The position numbers were made by a program, and so were the translations under genes. From Serripes groenlandicus (lineage: Eukaryota; Mollusca; Bivalvia; Cardiida; Cardiidae), in NCBI GenBank assembly GCA_031761405.1, contig JASEVX010000007.1, forward strand, positions 25,818,859 to 25,882,858: a stretch of 64,000 bases of DNA, written 5' to 3'. A model generated the notes under the pieces. It ran no database searches and was not told the DNA's origin. It saw nothing but the letters and a program-made list of their open reading frames with translations. Below are positions 41,713-51,924 of the stretch, piece by piece (the stretch's first letter is position 1; every line of letters begins with the position of its first letter).

Positions 41713-41912
41713 AATGAAGTTTTTCAAGTAAAACATATTTTTATTAGAAAATACTTACCAGTCATTTAATACCTGATATATAATCTCTACACCCTTAATT
41801 CATCCAGAAAAAGAACTCGCCTTGCGTATTCCTCACGTATATGTGATATACACGGTTGCCCGTAAGAGCGGGCAAGCACGTGATATCTTGCCACTTTTAT
41901 TTCAACATTAAG
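41713..41912. repeat. DIRS-2 left inverted terminal repeat
   Basis: Inverted match to 46270-46461 from TTAATACCTGATATATAATC through CTCACGTATATGTGATATAC to GCCCGCTCTTACGGGC-type hairpin sequence. The outer 54 bases are particular to this end. Confidence 0.85.
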
Positions 41913-41951
41913 TGTTGGGTGACGACGCGGGGATGGGAGGCGGGACTCTAT

Positions 41952-42046
41952 AAATGACTGGTAAGTATTTTCTAATAAAAATATGTTTTACTTGAAAAAC
42001 TTCATTTTTATGTCAAAAATACATTACCAGTCATTTAATACCTGAT
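41952..42046. repeat. DIRS-2 internal complementary region
   Basis: TAAATGACTGGTAAGTATTT through CTTGAAAAACTTCATT is the exact reverse complement of the outer left end (41713-41766). It runs directly into TTTATGTCAAAAATACATTA, the reverse complement of the outer right end (46420-46461). The junction is almost identical in sequence to that in DIRS-1 at 2030-2124. Confidence 0.85.
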
Positions 42047-42234
42047 GACTTTGTAGCATCGGACGGGAGGTTCGGCCAATACTTACTGTCGTTCCAGGTA
42101 GCAGCACCTTGTAGTGTATTATTTTCTAATTTATTTACAAAGTACTATGAACCCAACAGTATAAGGTAAGAGCAGGGATTGATAATTTCAATCAGTGTTC
42201 ACTTCATTGATATGTTGGGAGTAATTTAGCGGAC

Positions 42235-43090
42235 AACTCGCTGAGACGCAACCAAAGGGCCCAGGGAGTACAAGTTCTGTCTGACTAGACATAGAACGCA
42301 AGTAGAAAGATGAATAACTTGACTGAGTTTTCCGAACTGCTGCGCGAAGAATTCTTCAAGGGAATTATTGTTCGAAAAAGCCCAACTTGCCGAAAGAGCC
42401 CTAACTTCATGCGGGCGTATCCGCAGAAAAGGAAGATCTCGACTAGGTAAATCTTTGTACGCTAATTTAATTGTAATGGATATCCAGCGAGAAAAGAAGC
42501 TGCTGATATATATTACGACCTATAAGGGGGAGAAATAACCTCCTTCTCCAACCCCTATTCCCCTTAACTCTCTTAAGTTAATATTTAAGAGCTCTGACAG
42601 GACAATGTATCTGTCGGAATCCGAAGGACCACAGCTCGCAGAATGACTAGGAACTGAATCGGATCAGGAAGGACCGACGGTAACTGGTTCTTAGCCAGAA
42701 ACCCTGGTTGACACAGTAGTGTAAAGAGGCCATCATATTCATTGAATCTGACATTCCCGGTTTCTACAGACAGAGCGTTTTAATTGCTCCTTCGAAGAGC
42801 TGTAGCGAAAGCTAATAAAAAGACGGTTTTATAAGTAAAGACGTCGATTCAAGAGGTTCGTATGGAGCTCTTGTAAGCGACCAGAGGACGCAAGACAAAT
42901 CCTATTTTGGAGTTAAACTCCTATAATGGGTTTTTCTAATTCTAACCATCAGGCTGTGAAACCTAATGAAATTAGTTTCTAATGACAGTAAAGAACTCAC
43001 TTCCCTGCTTGTGTTCGTCAACTAAGACGAATTTATAAGTCTCAGTTACTAATTTAAGAAGCGGTAGTTTCCGACGAACGTTCAGAGAGA
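42235..43090 (-). pseudogene. DIRS-2 tyrosine recombinase remnant
   Basis: The minus-strand frame from about 42440 to 42235 has no stop before its natural end. It reads IRPHEVRALSASWAFSNNSL, which carries the HxxR pair typical of DIRS recombinases (AHEVRA...SSWA), and finishes LYSLGPLVASQRVVR, a typical C-terminus. The catalytic tyrosine segment, expected between, seems frameshifted (LAFYV in another frame). Near 43020-43060 a piece, QGSEFFTVIRN, matches the first-arginine box region. Inactive. Confidence 0.75.
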
Positions 43091-43589
43091 TTGACCTACC
43101 TTAATAACATCAATCGGTAAGAACTGTCTATTTCTAAGGAAGATGTAACGGATATGTCGATAGACAGGCCAGCATGACGTATAACCACGGTCATTTAGCC
43201 AGTGATGTGTTTGTATTATCATTTTACACCTTCAGCCAGTGAAACTGAGACCGGAAGTTGTTTATTATTATTCCACTGCGGAATCAATCGGAACTTCTCG
43301 GGTAATTCCGTAAGCATTCATCCCCGACGTATTCCGATTGCTGCCGAATGAGTAGTATTGAAAGCTAGCAGAACTGAATTCATATGAAGTTGTCTACTCT
43401 ATATAATAACATGCCGTAGGCTGTAACGCACTGCCCCGATATCTGTAAACAATTCGGGTGTGGTGTGAAGCATGTATCGGGCTGTTTCCCGTACTTACTG
43501 ATCCCGAACCAGAAAACGAATCGGATTCTCGAGGGATTTAGATCCGATTTGCCTGTTTTGGGAAATAATTCCGAACGCAGGTAATCGAA

Positions 43590-43870
43590 CTGTAACTCCT
43601 CGATGACAACGCAAACGGTACGTGTATTAGGCGTCTGTTAGGTCTAACAATTCGCACAGACCGCCGTTCCGGATCGTGATCTTGGTGAAACGGACGTTCC
43701 ATTCTACTACACGGCCGTACTAGACGCGAACTGAGTCGAAACGTCTACTACCGGTTTTCACTGTCTGTCTTTCTTAGAAACAGGAAGAAAACAGTTGTAT
43801 CAAGCCCGAATGAAAGGTTGATACCCACTCTATATCATTCTTTGTTAGAAGATTTAATAGAGAGGAGTGC
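43590..43870 (-). pseudogene. DIRS-2 second reverse transcriptase segment
   Basis: Aligns both to DIRS-1 3400-3700 and to the better copy at 44450-44765: LLDLTDA then a stop where Tyr/Phe is expected, with the finger block VFLPVSKK-like at 43770-43800. Two homologous transcriptase segments lie in the same orientation 900 bp apart, so one is a duplicate or a captured relative. Confidence 0.6.
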
Positions 43871-44449
43871 TTCCCTATAGCTGCGGATTAGGGACAGTGC
43901 TTACTTGGTTGTATGCCAACTTAGCTAGTTCCCGTAAAGCTAGGCTCGAACTTAGCCTGTCTATTTGCGTCTTCACAGGTTGGGGTTCCAAGGACGCCCT
44001 TGCAGAAGTCGCTGTACGTTTCTGTCCCTGTGTAAACGATGTCGCCGCATACGCCGAAATGCCTTATGGACGCAATGAAAGCAGTAACCTTCCGCCAATG
44101 ATAATTATTTAGAGTCTAGATCTAAATTGTTTCATCATCATATGGGGCACTGATCCCGATATGTCTCTTATTCGTCAGACAAGACTGGGTCTTGGGTTTC
44201 CCCGACGACAAGAGGATTGCCTATAGCCGGTTCTGAACCGGAAGGTCAGTGTTCGATTCCACATTAGAACTTATGAAGGAGTCATGACCGAGGAATTATC
44301 CCTTTTCCGAAGTGCTCTGAATTAGAGTCATGACCGAAGAATTGATCCCTTGACATAGATCCCTTTTCCGAAGAAGAATGAGATCGCATGGAATCAACCG
44401 TCGGGGCCGAGCTCACGTATGAGATGGTCTTGACCTCCCTGTCTCAGAG
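43871..44449. repeat. Spacer block shared by DIRS-1 and DIRS-2
   Basis: Close similarity to DIRS-1 3720-4420: GATTAGGGxCAGTGCT, TACTTGGTTGTATGCCAACT, GCAGAAGTCGCTGTACGTT, GCCGGTTCTGAACCGGAAGG and ATCGCATGGAATCAACCGTC. The DIRS-1 version holds the S2 SINE. No protein recognised on either strand; the plus-strand 81-residue frame at 43867-44112 is not conserved in DIRS-1. Confidence 0.6.
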
Positions 44450-44770
44450 TTCACATAGTGAATATCCTCTGTTCCTTGTCATTTACCACAAAACGAAAGT
44501 ACTTCCTCGACGAGGGAGCGATTGGAATGTGGTAATAGGTGTCTGTGAGGTCTAGAGAGACCGCCCAGTCGCCTTCCCAAATAGTTATTTGGATGGAGTG
44601 GGTCGACTCCATTATAACTTCTCGACCGGAATCAATAGATTTAGAGCTGATAAATCTATAACCGGTCTCCACCGATCTTCTTCCTTCGGGACGAGGAAAA
44701 GACGGTTGTATCAAACCCCGATAATTGGGGTTGAAAACCCTCTCTATGGCCTTCTTTTACAGAAGACGTG
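44450..44770 (-). pseudogene. DIRS-2 reverse transcriptase, main segment
   Basis: Minus strand. An 87-residue frame ends with EGDWAVSLDLTDTYYHIPIA, then PSSRKYFRFVVNDKEQRIF: the DIRS palm block with aspartate DLTD. Upstream, in a shifted frame, GGDRL and RWRPVIDLSALN (44640-44680) supply the finger motif. At least two frameshifts separate these pieces. The YxDD box is absent, so the enzyme is cut short. Confidence 0.85.
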
Positions 44771-44914
44771 ATGAAATCACTTTTGACACGGCCGAATGAC
44801 GTGACGACATGTCGATAGGCACGCTTGTCAGAGGAGAAGAAATGAAGGGAATTGGATACCCTTCCTGTATCACAGATAAGATCCAATGATCCTCTGTGAC
44901 ACTTTCCCATTCCT

Positions 44915-45812
44915 CTATGAAAAACAACAGGCGGACCCGACTGTAATCTCCGGCCTTGGGACGATCATAGAAAGGTGCGCATCCCCAGGGTTGAGGCCTA
45001 GGGGTTGTGCTTTACTTAGAAGGCTGCCGATTCTTAGCCCCTTGGTAATGGGATGACCATAGAGAGGCTCTCCCCCTTTGTGGGACGGCTTAGCCCTCCC
45101 TTTATCAGAATGCGCTAACGTATTCTGTTCCAGGGATTGCCTTTCCAAGGACTGTCTATTAATAGATGTCCCTCCGAATGCCTCGATATCCCAAAAAACG
45201 TTGGGTTTTTGATGCTCTCGGTAGGCTTGGAAATCCCGTCTATTTCCGACCGGTTCCATTGAATGGACCGGTGGAAGGTAATTGGGGAAAAGTGTTATCT
45301 TAGCGATGTACACAGTTCCCTTGGGGATTGAAAGGATCTCTCTGCACGAGAATTCCCATCTATCTCTTTGAGCACTCTCTACCTTGTTTCTATACGGTAT
45401 CAGGCCCGAAGGCTTTAGTTTCCCGACAGAACAACGCGCATCCAAAGCTACCTTAACACGCTCCTCTTCGTCTCTAGCTAGACTAGGAGGTGCGTTTGTG
45501 TTAAGTGGAGAAGGTACAGCCTTAACCTTTGAACCACTCAACACGGTCGCGGAGTCCGATTGGGAGAACCCCTCGAACTCCGCTTCACTCGAAGATATCA
45601 GAGACGCCTTTTTTAGGGGCACTCTTACCCTTCCTGCTTTTGCTAGTCTTACCCTTCCCAGCCCGTTTCCAAATAGAAACAGTCCAAGAAGAGCAGTACT
45701 CGCACGGTGAAAGCTGTGTGCCCTTTGAGCAAACCACACAGTTCGGATGCGTGTCCCATGCGTCCACAGCATGACCACACGAGCCACGCCTCCGTTCACC
45801 TCTAAGTGACAT
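44915..45812 (-). pseudogene. DIRS-2 gag-like protein
   Basis: Starts at ATG 45812: MSLRGERRRGSCGHAVDAW. Then DTHPNCVVC and SPCEYCSSWT give a Cys/His cluster (H-x-x-C-x-x-C ... C-x-x-C) typical of the N-terminus of animal DIRS ORF1, followed by a basic stretch GKGKTSKSRKGK. A frameshift near 45600-45650 leads to a 294-residue open frame continuing SSSEAEFEGFSQSDSATVL to 44915. Role by family: nucleocapsid-like protein. Length near 300 residues fits, but one frameshift breaks it. Confidence 0.7.
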
Positions 45813-46269
45813 ATTTATGATACAAATATATACGAAAAGAACACAACAATCAAACCAAAAAAAAAATTTAAATTTTTTTTTCTACTTTTTATTTTTCTAC
45901 CCGAGTGACAACCCGGAACGTATATAATCTATAAACAAAATTTTTGTCTATGTTATAATTACATGTAAGTACAACAAACATCATAAGTATAATCTATAAC
46001 GGGATTGGTAACTCATCGTTTAACTTTAAGTCTTGAACTCAATTACGTTCCGCACCCGAAGACATTAACTGAAAATAATGGGTGGGGTAACCACCTCGAG
46101 CTTTTCAGCTAGCTGTCGCCTACAAAAACAAGCAATTACAACAATAATTTAACTTTAAATGCAGTTGAATATCTGTTAATGCAGTTTCCTAACTGAATGA
46201 ACAACTAAATAAGGCAATAAGCCTTAAAAAGCCAAGAAAAGAATAATTAGAAAATAATGTGTAAATTCT

Positions 46270-46461
46270 TAGCTGTCTAGCTGGTGGATCCAGAAATTAA
46301 AAGTGGCAAGATATCACGTGCTTGCCCGCTCTTACGGGCAACCGTGTATATCACATATACGTGAGGAATACGCAAGGCGAGTTCTTTTTCTGGATGAATT
46401 AAGGGTGTAGAGATTATATATCAGGTATTAAATGACTGGTAATGTATTTTTGACATAAAAA
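46270..46461. repeat. DIRS-2 right inverted terminal repeat
   Basis: Carries CAGAAATTAAAAGTGGCAAG at the inner edge, the hairpin TTGCCCGCTCTTACGGGCAA, GATTATATATCAGGTATTAA and the end ATGTATTTTTGACATAAAAA. It is the 5' end of the minus-strand element. Confidence 0.85.
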
Positions 46462-46489
46462 CAGATGTCTTGATATATCTGTTCAGTTT

Positions 46490-46740
46490 GTTATAATTCT
46501 TAGTCTACCCAAAGGTTCATGAAATATATAGAGCAAGTCTTAAATTTCTCAAAATGACATTTGACCTCTTTGTGTGACCTTGACTTTGGAGTGACATAAT
46601 TGAAACATTTTTCAATATGACCTTGGAACTCTCAATGTGATCTTGACCAAAATGGTATGACTTAAACCTTCGCTTTGCACATCCACTTATTTTGGCTGAT
46701 ATTAGTTATTTTAAAATTAGACCGAGTCATAAAATCTAAT
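46490..46740 (+). repeat. Pearl-like core fragment, unclassified
   Basis: TGACATTTGACCTCTTTGTG, TGACCTTGACTTTGG and TATGACCTTGGAACTC have the GACCTTGAC rhythm of pearl-like cores. No ends found. Confidence 0.35.
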
Positions 46741-46753
46741 TAATATTTAAGTC

Positions 46754-46983
46754 TTAACCCTTTTCCCACCTGTAGACACATTTTGCCACATCTGCAGAAG
46801 ACGACTTTTGAAAACAATGTGACAAAAGAAGAAGTTGCTCAAAACGAGCAATTTCTCCTTTTGCGACAATGTTTTCAACCTTTTTTCAGTAATTATACCT
46901 TCATGTCAGGAGATTTTGAATATCTTTAGTACATGTTTTCAAAGTCGTCTGCTAGAGATTTGTTGTATGTGGGTAAGGGTTAA
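46754..46983 (-). mobile_element. TTAA MITE (family B), full length
   Basis: TTAA both sides; CCCTTTTCCCACCTGTAGAC and TATGTGGGTAAGGG; centre GAAGTTGCTCAAAACGAGCA. Similar to the 1307 copy. Confidence 0.85.
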
Positions 46984-47050
46984 AGAACTTCTAGTGAAGT
47001 AATGGTATTTGAGCAAAACAAATGCAAGTTATAAGAATCAAGACATCCCT

Positions 47051-47253
47051 TTCCATAGAACACCCGGGTTCGATCCCCAGTCGCGGCACTACGGTCATGG
47101 TGGAGTGCCCTTGGGCAAGGCACATTTTCTAGCCTAGTACTGGTTTGTTTACCCAGGGATCATGAATAATTAAATTTAATTGCGCGCTAAATGACCTTAG
47201 CTGTCGATGCGCCGTAAAACAATATACATTCATTCATTCATTCCATAGAACAC
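47051..47253 (+). mobile_element. SINE family S1, truncated in the head, with target duplication
   Basis: Perfect 13 bp duplication TTCCATAGAACAC at 47051-47063 and 47241-47253. The insert keeps the B-box-like GGGTTCGATCCCC, then the complete body and a CATTCATTCATTCA tail. Nearly identical to the 53.9 kb copy, so young. Confidence 0.9.
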
Positions 47254-47264
47254 AGCAGCCTCTG

Positions 47265-47411
47265 GTAAAGGGGAAAAAGAAGAAATTGCTCTGAGAGAGT
47301 TCTTTTTCCTTTTGCCATAATGTCTTGATCTAAAATTAATAAAAGCTAAGCTCTCAAGAGATTTTCTATATTTCAATGACGTTTTTAAAAAGTGGTCTGC
47401 TGCAGGGTTAA
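47265..47411 (-). mobile_element. TTAA MITE (family B), right two thirds
   Basis: GAAGAAATTGCTCTGAGAGA centre, CAAGAGATTTTCTATATTTC, GTGGTCTGCTGCAGGGTTAA. The ending TTAA is shared with the next copy. Confidence 0.6.
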
Positions 47412-47621
47412 CCCTTTACTTCATACAGACGCTTTCTGACGCATCTGCAGCAGACAGCTTTTTGAAAACATAGTGACAAAAGAAGAAATTGCTCAAAACA
47501 AGCAATTTCTCCTTTTGCCACAATGTTTTCCACTTTTAGTCATGAGAGATTTTCTATGTTTTGACAAAATATGTTCAAAGTCGTCAAAGCTGCAGAATTG
47601 TCATATGAGGGAAGGGGTTAA
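47408..47621 (-). mobile_element. TTAA MITE (family B), full length, in chain
   Basis: Starts at the TTAA that closes the previous copy. CCCTTTACTTCATACAGACG and CATATGAGGGAAGGGGTTAA; centre GAAATTGCTCAAAACAAGCA. Confidence 0.8.
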
Positions 47622-47805
47622 ATGTTGAAATAGTTTAATGTCTAGGATGCATATTTTAATTCATTCATAGGAGACCTTTTAAGATCAATTCTGCAGGTTT
47701 TCATTTTCCTTTTGTGTTTCCCATAATAAAAATCTTAGTTTATCTTTTTAGATGAACGCCAATCCCCTTGTTTCACATACATAATGGGTTGGCAAACAGA
47801 AGCAC

Positions 47806-48032
47806 CTAACCCTTTCCCTCATACAATAAATCTGCAGCAGACGACTTTGAAAACATATGGTTAAAACATGGGAAATCCCCATAAATGAAGTATAATTACA
47901 GAAATAAAATAAAAACATTTTGGCAAAAGGAGAAATTGCTTGTTTTGAGCAATTTCTTTTTTTGCCACTATGTTTTCAAAAGTCATCTACTGCAGAGGCA
48001 TCAGAAAGGGTCAATATGTGGGAAAGGGTTAA
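47806..48032 (+). mobile_element. TTAA MITE (family B), full length, in chain
   Basis: CTAACCCTTTCCCTCATACA start, centre GAGAAATTGCTTGTTTTGAG, end ATGTGGGAAAGGGTTAA. Its last TTAA opens the next copy. Confidence 0.8.
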
Positions 48033-48205
48033 CTCTTTTCCAATGGCAGACAAATTTCAGCATTTGCAGCAGATGACTTTCAAAAACATTTTCAGATCTA
48101 TTCAATGATTAAATTCTCATTTAAACAGGTTTACCATAATTTTAACCAGATGTTGAAAAGTTGTCTGCTGCAGAGTTGTTGTATGGGGGAAAGGGAAAGG
48201 GTTAA
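48029..48205 (-). mobile_element. TTAA MITE (family B), in chain, centre deleted
   Basis: Shares TTAA at both ends with neighbours. TTGCAGCAGATGACTTTCAA and AAGTTGTCTGCTGCAGAG arms; a doubled GGGAAAGGGAAAGGG near the end; the central stem is gone. Confidence 0.75.
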
Positions 48206-48410
48206 CCCTTACTCATATATGACAGACTTTGGAAACATTTAGAGAAAAATATGGAAAAATATCTTTAAATAATACATGAATTATAATATAAACTTGACAT
48301 CATTTTGACATAAAAAAAAATTGCTTATGATGAGCAATTTCTCATTTTGCCACAATGTTTTCAAAAGTAGTCTGCTGAAGGGGCATCAGAAAGTGTCTGT
48401 ATGGGGTTAA
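48202..48410 (+). mobile_element. TTAA MITE (family B), last of the chain
   Basis: TTAACCCTTACTCATATATG start, centre AAATTGCTTATGATGAGCAA, end TGTATGGGGTTAA. Followed by a further terminus-like CACCCTTTACCTTATACAG at 48439. Confidence 0.7.
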
Positions 48411-48497
48411 AGTAACCACCTTTCCCCCTGATACAGTTCACCCTTTACCTTATACAGATTGGATTGAGGGTTCTGCATTAGATGACTTGAATATTAT

Positions 48498-48520
48498 GGG
48501 GGGGGGGGGGGGGGGGGGGG
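48498..48520 (+). repeat. Homopolymer run of 23 G
   Basis: An uninterrupted G tract sits within the remnant of another MITE terminus. It could form a G-quadruplex; its true length may be misread by sequencing. Confidence 0.9.
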
Positions 48521-49063
48521 TATTAATAGAAAATCCTAAGAACAAGACTTTTCCTCTTTTCCTTGCTAATGTCCTGCCCTATTACTATAAAATAATTTGA
48601 AACATTTTCAGCAAAGCAGACTACTCTAAAAACATAAATATATCAAGCAAACAGTTTAACATAAACATTTGGAATGTTATTCCAGAGTCTATCTCCATTC
48701 AAGTCGACCTATTTGATTATGTCACAGCAGTGGGGCAGCCAAGCCCATTAACCTTCATCATATATTTTCAGGAGAACTTCAGACAATATCAGAATTTATC
48801 TTGTTATTAAAGTATTTTGTTCCAGTAAACAAACCCCAGTAAGTGTTTCTATCTTGGAATTTGATGTTTTATTGTTGGTTATTTGGCAGATGGTTATTTT
48901 GGAAATAAAAACATTTTTCTAGAATTGGACAAGATTAAACACACTCCTATTCAACTAAATTTGATATGGAGACGCCTATCTGACTGTATAGATGACAGAT
49001 CATGTCTAATAAAACAAAAATACTTAACTAGATAACTTCTGGAACTGGTTTTGTAAAGCCTGT
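48521..49063. other. No recognised feature
   Basis: About 540 bp of AT-rich sequence between the G run and the minisatellite. It shows no repeat structure. Confidence 0.4.
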
Positions 49064-50884
49064 GTCACCAGTAAATAGTCAGGCCATACGGTGCCACCCC
49101 AGTAAAGAGCCAGGCCAGGTGGTGCCACCAGTATAGAGCCAGGCCATGTGGTGTCACCAGTATGGAGCCAGGCCAGGTGGTGCCACCAGTAAAGAGCCAG
49201 GTCATGTGGTGCCACCAGTATAGAGCCAGGCCAGGTGGTGTCACCAGTAAAGAGCCAGGCCATGTGGTGTGACCAGTATAGAGCCAGGCCATGTGGTGTG
49301 ACCAGTATAGAGCCAGGCCATGTGGTGTCACTAGTAAAGAGCCAGGCCAGGTGGTGTCACCAGTAAAGAGCCAGGCCAGGTGTGTCACCAGTAAAGAGCC
49401 AGGCCATGTGGTGTCACCAGTATAGAGCCAGGCCATGTGGTGTCAACAGTATAGAGCCAGGCCATGTGGTGCCACCAGTAAAGAGCCAGGCCAGGTGGTG
49501 TCACCAGTAAAGAACCAGGCCAGGGAGTGTCACTAGTAAAGAGCCAGGCTACGTGGTGCCGCCAGTAAAGAGCCAGGCTATGTGGTGCCGCCAGTAAAGA
49601 GCCAGGCCATGTGGTGCCTATATTAAAGAGCCAGGCCATTTGGTGCCACCAGTAAAGAGCCAGGCCATGTGGTGTGACCAGTATAGAGCCAGGCCATGTG
49701 GTGTCACTAGTAAAGAGCCAGGCCAGGTGATGTCACCAGTAGAGAGCCAGGCCAGGTGGTGCCACCAGCAAATAGCCAGGCCATGTGGTGCCACCAGTAA
49801 ATAGCCAGTCCATGTGGTGTCACCATTAAAGAGCCAGGCCAGGTGGTGCCACCAGTAAAGAGCCAGGCCATGTGGTGTAACCAGTATAGAGCCAGGCCAT
49901 GTGGTGTCACTAGTAAAGAGCCAGGCCAGGTGGTGTCACCAGTATAGACCCATGCCAGGTGGTGTCACCAGTATAGAGCCAGACCAGATGGTGTCACTAG
50001 TAAAGAGCCAGGCTAGGTGGTGTCACCAGTAAAGAGCCAGGCCATGTGGTGTCACCAGTATAGAGCCAGGTCATGTGGTGTCACCAGTATAGAGCCAGGC
50101 CGGGTGGTGTCACCACTATATAGCCATGCCAGGTGGTGTCACCAGTAAAGAGCCAGGCCATGTGGTGTCACCAGTAAAGAGCCAGGCCATGTGTTGTCAC
50201 CAGTAAATAGCCAGGCAATGTGGTGCCAACCCAGTAAAGAGCCATTCTAGGTGGTGTCACCAGTATAGAGCCAGGCCATGTGGTGTCACCAGTATAAAGC
50301 CAGGCAATGTGGTGCCAACCCAGTAAAGAGCCATGCTAGGTGGTGTCACCAGTATAAAGCCAGGCTATGTGATGCCACCAGTAAAGAGCCAGGCCATGTG
50401 GTGTCACTAGTAAAGAGCCAGGCCATGTGGTGTCACCAGTAAATAGCCAGGCCATGTGGTGTCACCAGTAAATAGCCAGGCCATGTGGTGTCACCAGTAT
50501 AGAGCCAGGCCATGTGGTGTCACCAGTAAATAGCCAGGCCATGTGGTGTCACCAGTATAGAGCCAGGCCAGGTGTATCACCAGTATAGAGCCAGGACATG
50601 TGGTGTCACCAGTATATAGCCATGCCATGTGTTGTCACCAGTATATAGCCAGGCCATGTGGTCTCACCAGTATAGAGCCAGGCCATGTGGTCTCACCAGT
50701 ATAGAGCCAGGCCATGTGGTGCCACCAGTAAAGAGCCAGGCCAGGTGGTGTCACCAGTATAGAGCCAGGCCATGTGGTGCCACCAGTAAAAAGCCAGGCC
50801 AGGTGGTGTCACCAGTATAGAGCCAGGCCATGTGGTGTCACTAGTAAAGAGCCAGGCCAGGTGGTGTCACCAGTAAAGAGCCAG
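49064..50884 (+). repeat. 29 bp minisatellite, about 60 units
   Basis: The unit is about GTGGTGTCACCAGTAAAGAG followed by CCAGGCCAT. Variants alternate at fixed places: GTGTCACC or GTGCCACC, AAAGAG or ATAGAG or AATAGC, CCATGT or CCAGGT, with rare 28 or 30 bp units. The mosaic of variants suggests unequal exchange. Because 29 is not a multiple of three, long frames appear on both strands (for instance 123 residues antisense at 49065-49436), all repeating MAWLYTGDTTWPGSLL-type peptides; no start context or domain supports coding. Confidence 0.95.
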
Positions 50885-51924
50885 ACGCTATACTATTAGC
50901 TGCCTAACTCTACATTTATAAATTGATATTCATAAAATTGTTTATAGATTCTTTCATCTGAAAAGCTGGATAAGTCCATTTTAAAAACTTGGGCATTGAA
51001 ATGAATAGGTGGTCTTTTACATGGAATTGCGTTTGACTTGAATACAAGTTGGTAAAAATGGTCACTTAAGTGAATATGGCTGTACAAAATAATTTATCAA
51101 CACTTTTGTTGGTACATAAATGGAAATTCGGATTTTAGTGAAATAACAAAGTTTCAAAGAATCTGGAGATGGAAATAGTTTTTAAAAAATAATTACAAAA
51201 TCAGACCGTTACAAGATTTTCAATGTAAAATCAAAATGTGTATATACAGTTGAACATTGTTAAACCGCACGCCGTTAATCCTGAAAATCACGATCGGACA
51301 TAAAATTCAAGGAACGGATTTGTTGTGTTTAATTATTTTCTGTTACTACGGAAATTCGCATTCCGGAACTGGACAAAAAATATCGGGAACGGAGCGACCA
51401 TTTACACATAAAATCCGCTTCATTAGTCTGGAGGTCTAAACATGTATATGCATTTTGTTCTCTCAATTAGTCTGGATTATACTAATTGTGTAAATCTTGT
51501 CGCAATTGTCTGTTGTCTAGAATGTATGTTTGTTTCTTAAAATATGTGTTAAAAGCTGTGTACAATGTAATAGGGCTGTTCCATAATCGGCTAGTGTGTG
51601 TCATTGTTTACTTTGTTAAGCAGTCATAAAATAGCAACCAATCAGGCGTTAATTGTCGAAATGATCTAAACTGATTTTGAGATTAAAATTTCGACATTTT
51701 GACCAAGAGACAAGTGCAGATCTGACAAAACATAATAGGCTGTTCCATATTTGTATATTTTGAAGTTCATCTTCCAAATTATAGAACAGAACAGGACAAA
51801 TTATTACGTATATTTTATCAAGTTGTTGTAATCATCTCGTTGTTAACCTTTGCTTAAGGTAAATAAAACTTGTAGAAATGAAATCATACTGACAGTTTGC
51901 ATTTTGAATTCACCTCAATTATAA
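50885..51924. other. Low-copy stretch with a possible decayed transposon piece
   Basis: 51247-51440 (ACAGTTGAACATTGTTAAAC, GAACGGATTTGTTGTG, GGGAACGGAGCGACC, TTAGTCTGGAGGTC) has a GC content and tone unlike its flanks and may be transposon-derived, but no inverted end was found. The 60-residue frame at 51257-51439 is unrecognised. The rest is plain AT-rich DNA. Confidence 0.35.

Larger units (their letters stand above)
41713..46461 (-). mobile_element. DIRS-like retrotransposon copy 2 (DIRS-2)
   Basis: A 4.75 kb element on the minus strand with the same plan as DIRS-1. Inverted ends (41713-41912 against 46270-46461) share TACCAGTCATTTAATACCTG and GTGATATACACGG with DIRS-1. The internal complementary region is at 41952-42046. 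From 5' to 3' on the minus strand: gag-like protein (from 45812), reverse transcriptase (44450-44765), a second diverged transcriptase segment (43590-43870), and recombinase (42235-43090). It is short for a DIRS element (usually 5-6 kb or more) and no clear RNase H was found. Frameshifts in every domain make it non-autonomous. Confidence 0.87.

Noticed and set aside
43867..44112. 81-residue plus-strand frame inside DIRS-2
   Set aside because: Opposite to the element's coding strand and not open in the homologous DIRS-1 block.
45384..45774. Plus-strand frames of 81 and 108 residues opposite the DIRS-2 gag
   Set aside because: They are shadows of the minus-strand gag frame, which carries the recognisable Cys cluster.
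49024..50820. Long repetitive frames (up to 123 residues) on both strands of the 29 bp array
   Set aside because: They follow from the repeat unit lacking stops in several frames; the peptides only restate the DNA period and show no domain.
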